Shown in pieces: positions 35,045 to 42,954 of a stretch of DNA of 64,000 bases. The stretch is from Polyangiaceae bacterium (GTDB lineage: Bacteria > Myxococcota_A > Polyangia > Polyangiales > Polyangiaceae), in the NCBI GenBank assembly GCA_022842465.1, contig JALHPN010000017.1, forward strand, positions 1-64,000, read 5' to 3'. Made by a program: the position numbers and the translations under genes. Each line of letters begins with the position of its first letter. Within the stretch, counting starts at the first letter, position 1. The notes below the pieces were generated by a model. The model saw only the letters and a program-made list of their open reading frames with translations, was not told the DNA's origin and did not search any database.

Positions 35045-36178
35045 TCAGCGCTCGTTGGACGACGCGCGCGCGGCGCGACGACGACGGCGCCTCACGATCA
35101 CGAACGTGAGACCGCCCATCGCGAGGAGGACGTCCATCGGAAGTGGGAGCTTCGCCTCCCGGCGGACGACGATCGGAGGAGGCAGAACGGGGGATCGATC
35201 CTTGGCGGGGTCGAGCCACAGCTCGTCGACGCCGGGACGAGGGGAGGCGTCGTCCTCGAAGGCGGTGAGCCACGCGCCGGCCGGGGTCGCGACCGGGAGC
35301 GCGATGTGGGGCGGAAGCGGTCCCGCCCACGACGTCTTGCCGCGGAAGGCAGTCGTTCCGTCCCCGATCGTCGCGTCCGCGCGCGTGTCGCCGACGTAGA
35401 ACACGCGGAGCGCGCGGCTCGGCGAGAGCGAGATCGTGCGCGCGTCCCGCTGGTCTTGCGGCTCGCGGTAGGGGAAGAACGGCCGCTCCGTCGTGAACGT
35501 CATCCGAACCGTTCCGCCGCCGAGCGAGCGTGGAACGGTGACGGCGGCTTTGGTCTCCGGATCGAGGCCGGCGTCCGCCGTCGCGCTCGCATCGGCGATC
35601 TTGAAGGCGGTGACGATCCAGCGCTTCGCGACGTAGGGGCCGAGCCACTCCGTGAGGGACGGGCGCTCGTCGTAGCCGCGCTCGCGGAGCCACGACGCGA
35701 GCGCGCCTGCGTCGTCCGCCTCGAGGACGGCCGCGTCGAACGCGCCCACGCGCCTCTCCTCGAGCACCCGCACGACGGGAGCGCTCGCGGCGGTCGGCGC
35801 TGCATCCCGAGCGCGCAGGAGGAAGGCCATCGCCGAGAGGGGCGTCAGGTCGACGCCGGAGAGCTCGTCGCGGTAGCGGACCTCCGGGAGCACCACCTGC
35901 TCCAGCCGCTCGAACACCTCGTCGCTCGCCTCCGCGAGCGTCGGCCTCGTCGGCGAAGGTACGAGGAATCCGAAGTGAGGTGCCTGCGTCCGGAAGACCG
36001 CACGACGGAGGAAGTGCTCGGTCTTCGTCCGCGCGTCCCAGACGACGACCGCGGCCTCCTGCGCGACGGCGACCTCGGCCCGGGGCGGGGCGGCCGTCGC
36101 GCACGCACGGGCGTCGCGCGCCGCGACGATCGACAGCGCCCATGCGCACGCGACGGCGGATGCCTTCCGGATGTCCAC
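35045..36178 (-). CDS. DUF2330 domain-containing membrane-anchored protein
   Basis: 377 residues from a GTG at 36178. The signal peptide ends near residue 25 (RDARAC), directly followed by the DUF2330-type opening AEVAVAQEAAVVVWDARTKT. The body alternates beta segments and helices, with RPFFPYREP near the middle. One membrane helix (about 345-365) and a basic RRRRRRAAR tail close the protein, so the bulk faces outward. The function of the family is unknown; members are frequent in Actinobacteria and Myxococcota. It sits between pcm (20 bp) and the GT-C gene (2 bp) in one operon. Confidence 0.75.
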   Translation of the reverse strand: MDIRKASAVACAWALSIVAARDARACATAAPPRAEVAVAQEAAVVVWDARTKTEHFLRRAVFRTQAPHFGFLVPSPTRPTLAEASDEVFERLEQVVLPEVRYRDELSGVDLTPLSAMAFLLRARDAAPTAASAPVVRVLEERRVGAFDAAVLEADDAGALASWLRERGYDERPSLTEWLGPYVAKRWIVTAFKIADASATADAGLDPETKAAVTVPRSLGGGTVRMTFTTERPFFPYREPQDQRDARTISLSPSRALRVFYVGDTRADATIGDGTTAFRGKTSWAGPLPPHIALPVATPAGAWLTAFEDDASPRPGVDELWLDPAKDRSPVLPPPIVVRREAKLPLPMDVLLAMGGLTFVIVRRRRRRAARASSNER

Positions 36179-36198
36179 GGCCGCGGAGCCTACGCGGA

Positions 36199-36855
36199 TC
36201 AGCCCTGCCCGTGCACCATCGGAACGAAGCGAACGCCTCCCAGATCGCGACGTCGGAGCGCGCCGCCGTGCTTCTCGAGCACGAGGAGACGCTGATCGCC
36301 CTTCTGGGGGCCGACCGGGAGCACGAGGCGCCCCCCCTCTGCGAGCTGGTCGACGAGCGCTTGCGGGAGCTCGTCCGGCGCCGCGGTGACGACGACGCGG
36401 TCGTAGGGCGCCCCTTCGGGCAACCCGGCCCAGCCATCGCCGAGGTGCACGTGCACGTTGGAGAGCCCGAGCTCCGCGAGGACGCGCCGGGCGCGCGTCG
36501 TGAGGTCCGGCACGATCTCGAGCGTATCGACCTCCTTCGCGAGGAGCCCGAGCACGGCGGCCTGGTACCCCGACCCGGTCCCGATCTCGAGCACGCGCTC
36601 GGTGCCCGTGAGCGCGAGCGCCTCGCTCATGAGACCTACGACGGTCGGCTGGGAGATGGTCTGGTCGAACCCGATCGCGACCGGGTGATCGCCGTACGCC
36701 TCGTCGAGCGGGGCGGCGGGCACGAAGAGATGGCGCGGCACACGCCCGAGGGCGTCGAGCACGTCCCTGGAGCCGACCTCCTCGGAGACCTGCCTCACCA
36801 GGGCCTGCCGCCGCGCCCGAGCTTCGGGGGGATCCCACTCCGTCGAGAGCTCCAT
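36199..36855 (-). CDS. pcm: Protein-L-isoaspartate O-methyltransferase
   Basis: 218 residues from the ATG at 36855, which follows AGGA by 7 nt. The PIMT motifs are clear: RHLFVP (about 47), the family signature SQPTVVGLMSEAL, SAM-binding VLEIGTGSGYQAAVL and the late GRLVLPVG. It methylates isoaspartyl residues in aged proteins so they can revert, a repair role in the cytoplasm. It heads an operon with the DUF2330 and GT-C genes, which is an unusual set of neighbours. The divergent hsp20 operon across 254 bp is another protein-quality function. Confidence 0.93.
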   Translation of the reverse strand: MELSTEWDPPEARARRQALVRQVSEEVGSRDVLDALGRVPRHLFVPAAPLDEAYGDHPVAIGFDQTISQPTVVGLMSEALALTGTERVLEIGTGSGYQAAVLGLLAKEVDTLEIVPDLTTRARRVLAELGLSNVHVHLGDGWAGLPEGAPYDRVVVTAAPDELPQALVDQLAEGGRLVLPVGPQKGDQRLLVLEKHGGALRRRDLGGVRFVPMVHGQG

Positions 36856-36941
36856 GCGCGCATCCTGGGTCATCCTCCGCGCTCTCGCAACCGCCAGGCC
36901 ACGCGCCGACCTCGGGCGCGGGCCCGCCCTGGCACGGGGGG

Positions 36942-36969
36942 TTGACACGTTCGTCTCGGAACGCATGTT
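36942..36969 (+). promoter_or_regulatory. Candidate promoter of the hsp20 operon
   Basis: TTGACA (36942-36947) is a perfect -35 box and is separated by 16 bp from CATGTT (36964-36969). The -10 is a poor vegetative match. A heat-shock sigma factor is possible because those prefer CCCAT-like -10 boxes, but this is inference. The resulting leader would be about 135 nt. Confidence 0.45.
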
Positions 36970-36990
36970 GCCCAGCGTCTCGCAGGCGAG

Positions 36991-37103
36991 CCCGGCGGAA
37001 GCCGGGTGGTCGCTACGGGGCAGGTGTCCAGCGTTCGGGCTCGCTCCCTTCGCCTCCGCGGCGAGGGAGCGCTCGTCGTCGCTCGTTTCCCGAATCAGGA
37101 GGG
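36991..37103 (+). other. Structured 5' leader of hsp20, possible thermosensor
   Basis: CCCGGC-GGAA-GCCGGG makes a 6-bp stem (36991-37006). GCTCCCTTCGCC pairs with GGCGAGGGAGC (37043-37070) with one bulge. TTCGGG (37034-37039) pairs with CCCGAA (37089-37094), closing a helix 2 nt before the Shine-Dalgarno AGGAGGG (37097-37103). CCTCC in the second hairpin (37053-37057) could alternatively pair with the GGAGG. The layout suits a temperature-sensitive leader, as known for other hsp20 genes, but I could not compute energies. Confidence 0.35.
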
Positions 37104-37109
37104 TCTCCC

Positions 37110-37571
37110 ATGCTCACGCGTTTTGCCGATTTCGACCGCTCGTTCGATGTGCTCGACGACTTCCGCAGGCAGATGGATCGCATGTTCGGCGATCTCGACG
37201 ATCGCTGGGGAGGGGCGCGGTTCTCGCCGACGCAGCTCTCCGCGAACGGTCCTCGCGTGAACGTGTTCGACACTGGCGCCGAGCTCCTCGTCACCGCCGA
37301 CGTGCCGGGCCTCACGGAGAAGGACGTGGAGATCACGCTCCACGACGGCGTCCTCACGCTCGTCGGCGAGCGCAAGGCCGACGCCCCGGAGGGCTACCAC
37401 GTGCACCGTCAGGAGCGCGGCGGCTACCGGTTCAAGCGGAGCTTCGCGCTGCCTGCGAAGGTCGACCCCGAGAAGACGGCCGCCGTCGTGAAGGACGGCG
37501 TCCTCGAAGTGAAGATCGCCAAGGCCGCCGAGGCGCGCCCGCGTCAGATCGCGGTCCGCGCGGGCCAGTGA
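37110..37571 (+). CDS. hsp20: Small heat-shock protein, Hsp20 family
   Basis: 153 residues with a strong Shine-Dalgarno (AGGAGGG, 6 nt before the ATG). The N-terminal 45 residues carry the FADFDRSFDVLDDFRRQMDR helix typical of class A Hsp20. Residues 47-145 are the alpha-crystallin domain (NVFDTGAELLVTADVPGL, GVLTLVGERK, YRFKRSFALP, AVVKDGVLEVKIAK). The usual C-terminal I-x-I appears as QIAV. It should form oligomers that hold unfolding proteins. A second Hsp20 gene follows 11 bp later, and a structured leader precedes it. Confidence 0.95.
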   Translation: MLTRFADFDRSFDVLDDFRRQMDRMFGDLDDRWGGARFSPTQLSANGPRVNVFDTGAELLVTADVPGLTEKDVEITLHDGVLTLVGERKADAPEGYHVHRQERGGYRFKRSFALPAKVDPEKTAAVVKDGVLEVKIAKAAEARPRQIAVRAGQ

Positions 37572-37582
37572 AGGAGGCTGCC

Positions 37583-37972
37583 ATGAACGAGAAGACCACC
37601 GACATGCAGAAGAAGAACGAGACGAGCCCGATGCGCGCCGAGCCGAGGGCCGTCGTCCGCCCGAGGGTCGACGTGTTCGAGAACGACGCCGAATACCTCG
37701 TCGTCGCCGACCTGCCCGGCGTCGTGAAGGACGCGCTCGACATCCGCTTCGAAGACGGCGAGCTGCGCATTCGCGCGCCGCGCGGTCTCCGCGACCGCGG
37801 TCAGGCGCTCGCCCTCGAGTCGCGCTTCGCCGACTACGAGCGCGCGTTCGCGATGCCCGACGGCATCGACGCGGAGAACATCGGTGCCGACCTGACCGCG
37901 GGCGTCCTCCGCGTGCGGATGCCGAAGGTCGCCCAGAGGCGCTCGCGGAAGATCGACGTCCGCGCCGGGTGA
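37583..37972 (+). CDS. Second Hsp20-family protein
   Basis: 129 residues; AAGGAGG overlaps the upstream stop and lies 5 nt before the ATG. The alpha-crystallin domain (30-128) has RVDVFENDAEYLVVADLPGV, ELRIRAPRG, YERAFAMPDGID and GVLRVRMPK. Its N-terminus is short and polar (MNEKTTDMQKKNE), unlike the longer hydrophobic arm of the upstream copy, and the loop between beta strands is shorter. That divergence suggests a hetero-oligomeric partner rather than a redundant copy. Co-transcribed with the first Hsp20 gene; the same pairing is frequent in environmental bacteria. Confidence 0.9.
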   Translation: MNEKTTDMQKKNETSPMRAEPRAVVRPRVDVFENDAEYLVVADLPGVVKDALDIRFEDGELRIRAPRGLRDRGQALALESRFADYERAFAMPDGIDAENIGADLTAGVLRVRMPKVAQRRSRKIDVRAG

Positions 37973-37992
37973 CCGCGCGCGTTCGGACCCGG

Positions 37993-38024
37993 GCGGGCTC
38001 CACGACTCACGTCGTGGGGCCCGC
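37993..38024. terminator. 14-bp hairpin between convergent hsp20 and sigma-factor genes
   Basis: GCGGGCTCCACGAC pairs along its whole length with GTCGTGGGGCCCGC (one G-T wobble) around a TCAC loop. It fills the 62-bp gap between two convergent stops and is nearly symmetrical, so it could end transcription from both sides. Neither strand has a T-run, so factor-dependent ending is possible. Confidence 0.6.
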
Positions 38025-38034
38025 TCCGGCTGTG

Positions 38035-39360
38035 TCAGCGCGTGAGATCGAGGTAGCTCGCGAGGTCGACCCGGTCGGATCGGGCCTTCAGCTTGTCGAG
38101 AGCGACCCGCTCGATCTGGCGAACGCGCTCCCGCGTGAGCGAGAGCGCCCGCCCGACCTCTTCGAGCGTGTGCTCGCGGGACGCGCCGATGCCGAAGCGC
38201 ATCCGGAGGATCTGCTGCTCGCGCGGCGTGAGCGCGACGAGCATCGACTCGAGCTCGTCTCCGAGCCGGGCACGCGCGACGTCTTCGTCCGGGAGCGGGC
38301 CGTCGTTGGGGAGGAGATCGCCGAAGCGCGCGTCGCCTTCCTCGCCGACGGGGGCGTCGAGGCTCGCGGGCTGCTGAGGGAGGGAGAGGATGTTCTCGAC
38401 GCGATCGAAGGAGAGCCCCGAGATCGCCGAGAGCTCCTCGGCCGTCGGCTCGCGATCGTGCTGCGCGAGGAACGCCGCGCGCATCTTGCCGAGCCGGCGC
38501 CGGTCGTCCGCGACGTGGACGGGAATGCGGAGCGTGCGGTCGAGCAGGGCTCGCTGGAGGGCCTGCTTGATCCACCAGGCGGCGTACGTGCTGAAGCGGA
38601 AGCCCCGCCGGACGTCGAACTTCTCGGCCGCGCGCATCAGGCCGAGGTTGCCCTCCTGGACGAGGTCGAGGAGGGGCACGCCGCGGCCGACGTACTTGCG
38701 CGCGAAGAGGACGACGAGGCGGAGGTTGCCCACCACGAGGCGATCGACCGCGACCTTGCCGGCCCGGCGCGCGGACTGGAACGCTCGAGCTCCCTCTGCG
38801 TCGCGCGCGTCGATGTCGGTGTCGGCCGCCTGCGCCAGGACGTCGCGAAGCGCCCCATGAGCGCGGTCGACCAGGGCCGGCGAGAGCCGCGCGTCGGCGA
38901 GGAGCGCGACGGCCGCGCTCTCGCTCTCGGCCAAGGAGGGCGGCAGTGAGACGAGGCATTCCGTGACCCTCGCCAGGGTCGCCTCGACGTCGAGGCCCTG
39001 CTCGTCCGGATTCAGGAGCACCTCGCGCGGGTCGAGCTCGCGCGCGCCGATGGCGCGCCCGATGCGGGCGAGCTCGCGAGCGCTGGCCGGCGCCGATACG
39101 AGCGCGCGCAGCGCCGAGCGCTCGGCGTCCGCGATCGCGTGGGCGATGGCGAGCTCTTCCGGGGGCGTCAACACCGCCCGCGCGCCCATCTCGTGGAGGT
39201 AGCGGGCGTCGATGTCGACCGGGTCCCGGGGGTCGCGCTCGACTCGCGCACGCACCGCTCCACGCGTCGGGAGCTCCGCGCGACCTCGGCCACGCGGCAC
39301 TCGACGTGCAGGAGCCGTGGCTCCGCGCTGACGCTTGCGCTCGACTGCCTCCATGCTCAT
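38035..39360 (-). CDS. Sigma70-family RNA polymerase sigma factor (group 2-like)
   Basis: 441 residues from ATG 39360 after AAGGG. Region 1.2 (DIDARYLHEMGARAVLTPPE) is followed by a long non-conserved insert, then region 2 with NLRLVVLFARKYVGRGVPLL and the promoter-melting segment FRFSTYAAWWIKQAL, region 3 and region 4.2 (TLEEVGRALSLTRERVRQIE). The absence of region 1.1 and the modest length point to an alternative, non-essential primary-like factor rather than RpoD, similar in plan to myxobacterial SigB/SigC-type factors. It faces the hsp20 operon, so a stress role is plausible but not shown. Confidence 0.88.
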   Translation of the reverse strand: MSMEAVERKRQRGATAPARRVPRGRGRAELPTRGAVRARVERDPRDPVDIDARYLHEMGARAVLTPPEELAIAHAIADAERSALRALVSAPASARELARIGRAIGARELDPREVLLNPDEQGLDVEATLARVTECLVSLPPSLAESESAAVALLADARLSPALVDRAHGALRDVLAQAADTDIDARDAEGARAFQSARRAGKVAVDRLVVGNLRLVVLFARKYVGRGVPLLDLVQEGNLGLMRAAEKFDVRRGFRFSTYAAWWIKQALQRALLDRTLRIPVHVADDRRRLGKMRAAFLAQHDREPTAEELSAISGLSFDRVENILSLPQQPASLDAPVGEEGDARFGDLLPNDGPLPDEDVARARLGDELESMLVALTPREQQILRMRFGIGASREHTLEEVGRALSLTRERVRQIERVALDKLKARSDRVDLASYLDLTR

Positions 39361-39610
39361 GTGACCCTTCTTGCAGCGCCCGTGCGAGCGCGTGATCGGC
39401 AACCTAAACATCGCGCCCCGGCTTGTCCTGCCGCCACCGAGCTCGCCTCACCTCGTCGCCACACCCGTGCATGCCTGCGCGAGATCCGCGGGAGAAATGT
39501 CCGATGCCCGCGCGCGATCTCCCGTCGCGCCGCGATTGCACGAATCCGAGCCTTTTCCAGGCTCAGCATTCCGGTGGCGCTCGCGCTCCGTTTCTGTGAC
39601 CCTGTGGGGT
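39361..39610. other. Intergenic region between divergent genes
   Basis: The 250-bp gap separates the sigma-factor gene from the coiled-coil membrane-protein gene. Its GC content is lower between 39420 and 39600 than in the flanks. An in-frame ATG at 39497 could extend the right-hand gene, but the intervening composition is not coding-like. No clear promoter or hairpin was identified. Confidence 0.35.
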
Positions 39611-40675
39611 GTGAGCGAGACACGAGACGCTCGGCCCGGTCACGCGCCGAAGCCGCCCCCGACCCCGCCCCGCGCCCCGACGATGCGTCCCGCATCGTCG
39701 GCGCAGTCGCCGAAGCCGCCTGCCGTGTCGGGCGCGGGCGCGAACGTCAACCGGAGCGCCGGCGCGCTCGGGCCGACCCCTGTCCGCCGGCGCATGCCGA
39801 CGATGGTCGGGGTCGGGACGGATCCGGCGGAGGAGCCCACGAGCTCGCCGAAGCCGGTCGACGTGCCCGCGGCGCCCGACAGCGCCGACGACGCGGCGTG
39901 GGATGCCGACGGCGCGGTCACCACGACGAACGCCGATGTCCCCGTGCCGACGCCCACGCCCCCGGCGGTCGCGGCAGCTCCACCGCCGGTGCCGACGCCG
40001 ACGCCGACGCCGATCGGCCTCCCGCCGGTCGCGCGCAAGCCGCCCGTCGCGTCGGGCACGACGCGCGATCCGGAGCAGACCGCGCCGCAAACGGCGCTGT
40101 CGATGTCGAACGCGATGCGCGAAGAGGTCTGGGCAATCGTGCGCGCGGCGGTGCAGGACGCCGTGGCGCCGCTCGCGGCGCGCAACCGCGAGCTCGACCA
40201 GCGGCTGACGAACGCGGAGCGGAACCTCGAGCGGGAGCGCTCCGAGCGCGAGCGGCTGATCGAGCAGGCCAAGGAGGCCGTCCTCGCCGCGAGCCGTCCG
40301 CAGCCGCGTGCGGGGGGCAACTCGATTCCCGTGTCCATCGAGGCGTCGATCCCGCCAGCGCCGCTCGTCGTGGGCGCGCCCGCCGTCCCGAACGTCTTTC
40401 TCGAGGGGCCGAAGATGCAGGCGGCGCCGCGCGCGTCGTTGCCGGCAGCGCGGATGCCAGCGAAGGTGCCGGGCGGATCGATCCCGCCGACGGGGCTCGG
40501 GGTCGTCGTCACCGCGGGCCCGAGCCCGCTGCTCGATCTCTCGCGCGTCGACGTCGGTGTGATCGACCTCCCCGACTTCGGCCGGCGGCGCCGGCTGATG
40601 GGCCGGCTCATCGTCGGTCTCATGCTCGTCGGGGTCATCGCGGCCGTGGTGATGACGATCCTCAGCCACAACTGA
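39611..40675 (+). CDS. Tail-anchored coiled-coil protein with Pro-rich N-terminus
   Basis: 354 residues from GTG 39611; ATG 39497 is an alternative. Residues 1-150 are Pro/Ala/Thr-rich and probably disordered, with repeats of PTPTP. Residues 165-225 form a charged helix (LAARNRELDQRLTNAERNLE) that should be a coiled coil. A second Pro-rich stretch leads to a single C-terminal membrane helix (about 330-352) with almost nothing beyond it, so the protein appears tail-anchored facing the cytoplasm. No family is recognised. Its stop overlaps the LysR-gene start (TGATG), which implies co-expression. Confidence 0.6.
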   Translation: MSETRDARPGHAPKPPPTPPRAPTMRPASSAQSPKPPAVSGAGANVNRSAGALGPTPVRRRMPTMVGVGTDPAEEPTSSPKPVDVPAAPDSADDAAWDADGAVTTTNADVPVPTPTPPAVAAAPPPVPTPTPTPIGLPPVARKPPVASGTTRDPEQTAPQTALSMSNAMREEVWAIVRAAVQDAVAPLAARNRELDQRLTNAERNLERERSERERLIEQAKEAVLAASRPQPRAGGNSIPVSIEASIPPAPLVVGAPAVPNVFLEGPKMQAAPRASLPAARMPAKVPGGSIPPTGLGVVVTAGPSPLLDLSRVDVGVIDLPDFGRRRRLMGRLIVGLMLVGVIAAVVMTILSHN

Positions 40676-41616
40676 TGGACCTGAACCGGGTCGCGGCGTT
40701 CGTCCGGGTCGTCCACGACGGGAGCTTCACCGGCGCGGCCCGCGCGATGGGGCTCCCCAAGTCGTCTCTCAGCCGGAGCGTCTCGCAGCTCGAGCAGGAC
40801 CTCGGCGTTCGGCTGCTCCATCGCACGACGCGCAGGATCGCGCTGACGGACGCGGGCGCGGCCTTCTACGAACGCGTGTCCCGCGCGCTCGGGGACATCG
40901 AGCAGGCGACGAACGCCGCGAGCGACATGCAAGGCGCGCTGCGGGGCTCGGTGCGGGTGACGGCGCCGGTCGACTTCGGGGCGGCGGTCCTCGCGCCGAT
41001 CGTCGCGCGCTTCGTGAGGAAGCATCCGACGATCCACGTGGATCTCGCGCTCGCGGGGCGGGTCGTCGACCTCGTCGCGGAGGGCTTCGACCTTGCCGTG
41101 CGCGCGGGCCCGCTGCGTGACTCGTCGCTCGTCGTCCGACGCGTCGGGACGCTCGAGTCGGCGTTCTACGCGACCCGTCGCTACCTCGAGAGGCGCCCGG
41201 CGCCGACGCGGGTCGACGACCTCGGCGCGCACGAGTGCGTCCTCTTCCGCGCTACCAACGCACGGCAGGACATCACGCTCGAGGGGCCGCGCGGTGAGTC
41301 GCGCGCGGTGACCGTGACGGGCCCGATCGCGTGCGACGATCTCTCGTTCGTGAAGCGCGCCGTGCTCTCCCACGCCGGAATCGGCCTGCTCCCGCGCTTC
41401 CTGTGCGGGAAGGAGGAGGCGAGCGGGAAGCTCGTGAGCGTCCTCCCGGAATGGAAGCTCGTGGGGGCCGTCCTCCACCTCGTCTACCCGACCGCGCGCT
41501 TCGTTCCCCAGCGGGTCGTCGCGTTTCGCGAGTACGTCCTCCGCGAGCTCACGCAGCTGACGGCGGAGCACCTCCTCCGGGCGACGTCGGACCCTTCGCC
41601 CCGTGCGGTCGAGTAG
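40675..41616 (+). CDS. LysR-family transcriptional regulator
   Basis: 313 residues. The winged helix-turn-helix (1-60: FVRVVHDGSFTGAARAMGLP, SRSVSQLEQDLGVRLLHRTT) is followed by a periplasmic-binding-protein-like effector domain (about 90-300) with the SVRVTAPVDFGAAVLAP opening characteristic of the CrgA/DsdC-like subgroup that regulates redox or detoxification enzymes. The effector is unknown. The gene overlaps the upstream membrane-protein gene by one base and has no divergent partner, so the usual LysR self-regulated divergent layout is absent. Confidence 0.92.
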   Translation: MDLNRVAAFVRVVHDGSFTGAARAMGLPKSSLSRSVSQLEQDLGVRLLHRTTRRIALTDAGAAFYERVSRALGDIEQATNAASDMQGALRGSVRVTAPVDFGAAVLAPIVARFVRKHPTIHVDLALAGRVVDLVAEGFDLAVRAGPLRDSSLVVRRVGTLESAFYATRRYLERRPAPTRVDDLGAHECVLFRATNARQDITLEGPRGESRAVTVTGPIACDDLSFVKRAVLSHAGIGLLPRFLCGKEEASGKLVSVLPEWKLVGAVLHLVYPTARFVPQRVVAFREYVLRELTQLTAEHLLRATSDPSPRAVE

Positions 41617-41677
41617 CGTCGCTCGCTCGACGCGGAGAGCTCGATAAGGTCCGCCGGCGGTCCGACTCGCGACGTGC

Positions 41678-41683
41678 TACGGA
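41678..41683 (+). promoter_or_regulatory. Candidate leaderless -10 box for the 41690 gene
   Basis: TACGGA ends exactly 6 nt before the ATG at 41690, with only CGCGCG between and no Shine-Dalgarno. Confidence 0.35.
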
Positions 41684-41689
41684 CGCGCG

Positions 41690-42877
41690 ATGAGCGCGTT
41701 CGAGCTCGAAACCCTCGTGCGGGTGCGCGGCCGCTGGGTGCCGCTCTGGATCGCGCTCGCGGTCGCGGCGGTCTCGGCGGCGGCATACGCCATCGCGACG
41801 TTCTCGCCGGCGCAGGCCGGCGAGCTCGCCGGCCTCGTGATGGTGGTGTCGGCGTACGGAGCGTTCGCGCTCGTCACCGATGCGACCGTGCGCACGCCGC
41901 GCCGCGCGCGCGTCGAGGTCACCCCTGACGCGATCCGCGTCGCGGGTCGCTCGTTCGCGCGGAACCTCGTCTCCGACGTCTATGCGGAGATGGCGGGGAG
42001 CGGGGGCGTCGTCCACGTGGTCGGTCGTCGCGGCAGGCGGCTCTTCACGCTCGTTGCGCCCGACATCGCGACGGCGTGCGCCTTGGTCGACGCGCTCGCG
42101 CCCTCGGACGAGGGGGGGCGCATGCGCGTGACGGCTCCGCGATTCGCGCCTGCGGTGAAGAGGCGGCTAGCGCTCTCGGCCCTCTTTGCGTCGCCGCTGG
42201 CTGCGTTGACGTTCCCGCTCATGGGGGCCGGCGCGGCGCTCCCCATCGTCATGGCCGGCGTCCTCGTCGCCGCCGCGGTGGCCCTACGCGTGCTCACGCG
42301 GAGGACGTCGGTCGTCGTCGCGCCCGACGCGGTCGAGGTCGAGCGCGAGCCCTCCCTCGCCATCGATACGGTCTCGTGCGCCCGTCACGCCGAGAACGCG
42401 CTCCGACTCCACGCGCCCGGCCGCGCGATCGACGTCGACTTCGGCCGCGCAATGGACCTCGTCGGCGGCGAGCTCGTGCGCCGAGCGGATCGCGTCGCGC
42501 AGGCGGTGGACTCGCGCCGGACCGCCTACGAAGCGGCTGCTCCCGTGCGCGCCGCCGCGGAGCGACTCGCGCGCGGCGAGCGGGCGAAGGACGTGTGGGC
42601 TTCGGACGTCGTCGGCCTCGCGGCGGACGGTCCATATCGCGGCGCGGCGCTCCGCGACGAGGAGCTCTGGTCGGTCCTCGCCGACGCGTCGCTGCCAGCC
42701 GAGCCGCGCGCCGCGGCCGCGTACCTCCTACGGCGCCGCGCGCCCGATGCCGACGCCGTGCGGGTCCGCGTCGCGGTCGAGACGTCCGTTTCGGTCCGCG
42801 TCGCGCTCACCGAGATCGAGGAGGCGGCCGGCGTCGACGAGGGCGCTCGACCGAACAGGATGCGCGCGTCCGCGTAG
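41690..42877 (+). CDS. Four-helix membrane protein of an undescribed family, copy 1
   Basis: 395 residues. Two membrane-helix pairs (about 18-62 and 160-200) flank a cytoplasmic beta-like segment (RVEVTPDAIRVAGRSFARNL). After the second pair comes another beta segment and a helical C-terminal half with the repeated pattern YRGAALRDEELWSVLAD, PRAAAAYLLRRRAP, VRVRVAVETSVSVRVAL. The same layout and many of the same residues recur in the 47588-48721 gene, so the two are paralogues. The C-terminal half resembles HEAT-like helical repeats. I know of no named family. Function is unknown. Confidence 0.65.
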   Translation: MSAFELETLVRVRGRWVPLWIALAVAAVSAAAYAIATFSPAQAGELAGLVMVVSAYGAFALVTDATVRTPRRARVEVTPDAIRVAGRSFARNLVSDVYAEMAGSGGVVHVVGRRGRRLFTLVAPDIATACALVDALAPSDEGGRMRVTAPRFAPAVKRRLALSALFASPLAALTFPLMGAGAALPIVMAGVLVAAAVALRVLTRRTSVVVAPDAVEVEREPSLAIDTVSCARHAENALRLHAPGRAIDVDFGRAMDLVGGELVRRADRVAQAVDSRRTAYEAAAPVRAAAERLARGERAKDVWASDVVGLAADGPYRGAALRDEELWSVLADASLPAEPRAAAAYLLRRRAPDADAVRVRVAVETSVSVRVALTEIEEAAGVDEGARPNRMRASA

Positions 42878-42954
42878 AGCGCGTCGGTCGACCGCGAGGT
42901 GGGCCGCTCCGCAGGTAGCGCTTCGTGGTCGCGGCCAGGGAACGGTGTGTGTCG

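Noticed and set aside
37043-37070. Hairpin considered as a terminator inside the hsp20 leader
   Set aside because: No T-run follows, and it lies inside the predicted leader before a strong Shine-Dalgarno, so a regulatory structure is more likely.
36942-37109. An earlier TTG start that would lengthen Hsp20 by 56 codons
   Set aside because: The added residues are Cys/Arg/Pro-rich and cover the predicted leader hairpins, while AGGAGGG sits 6 nt before the ATG at 37110.
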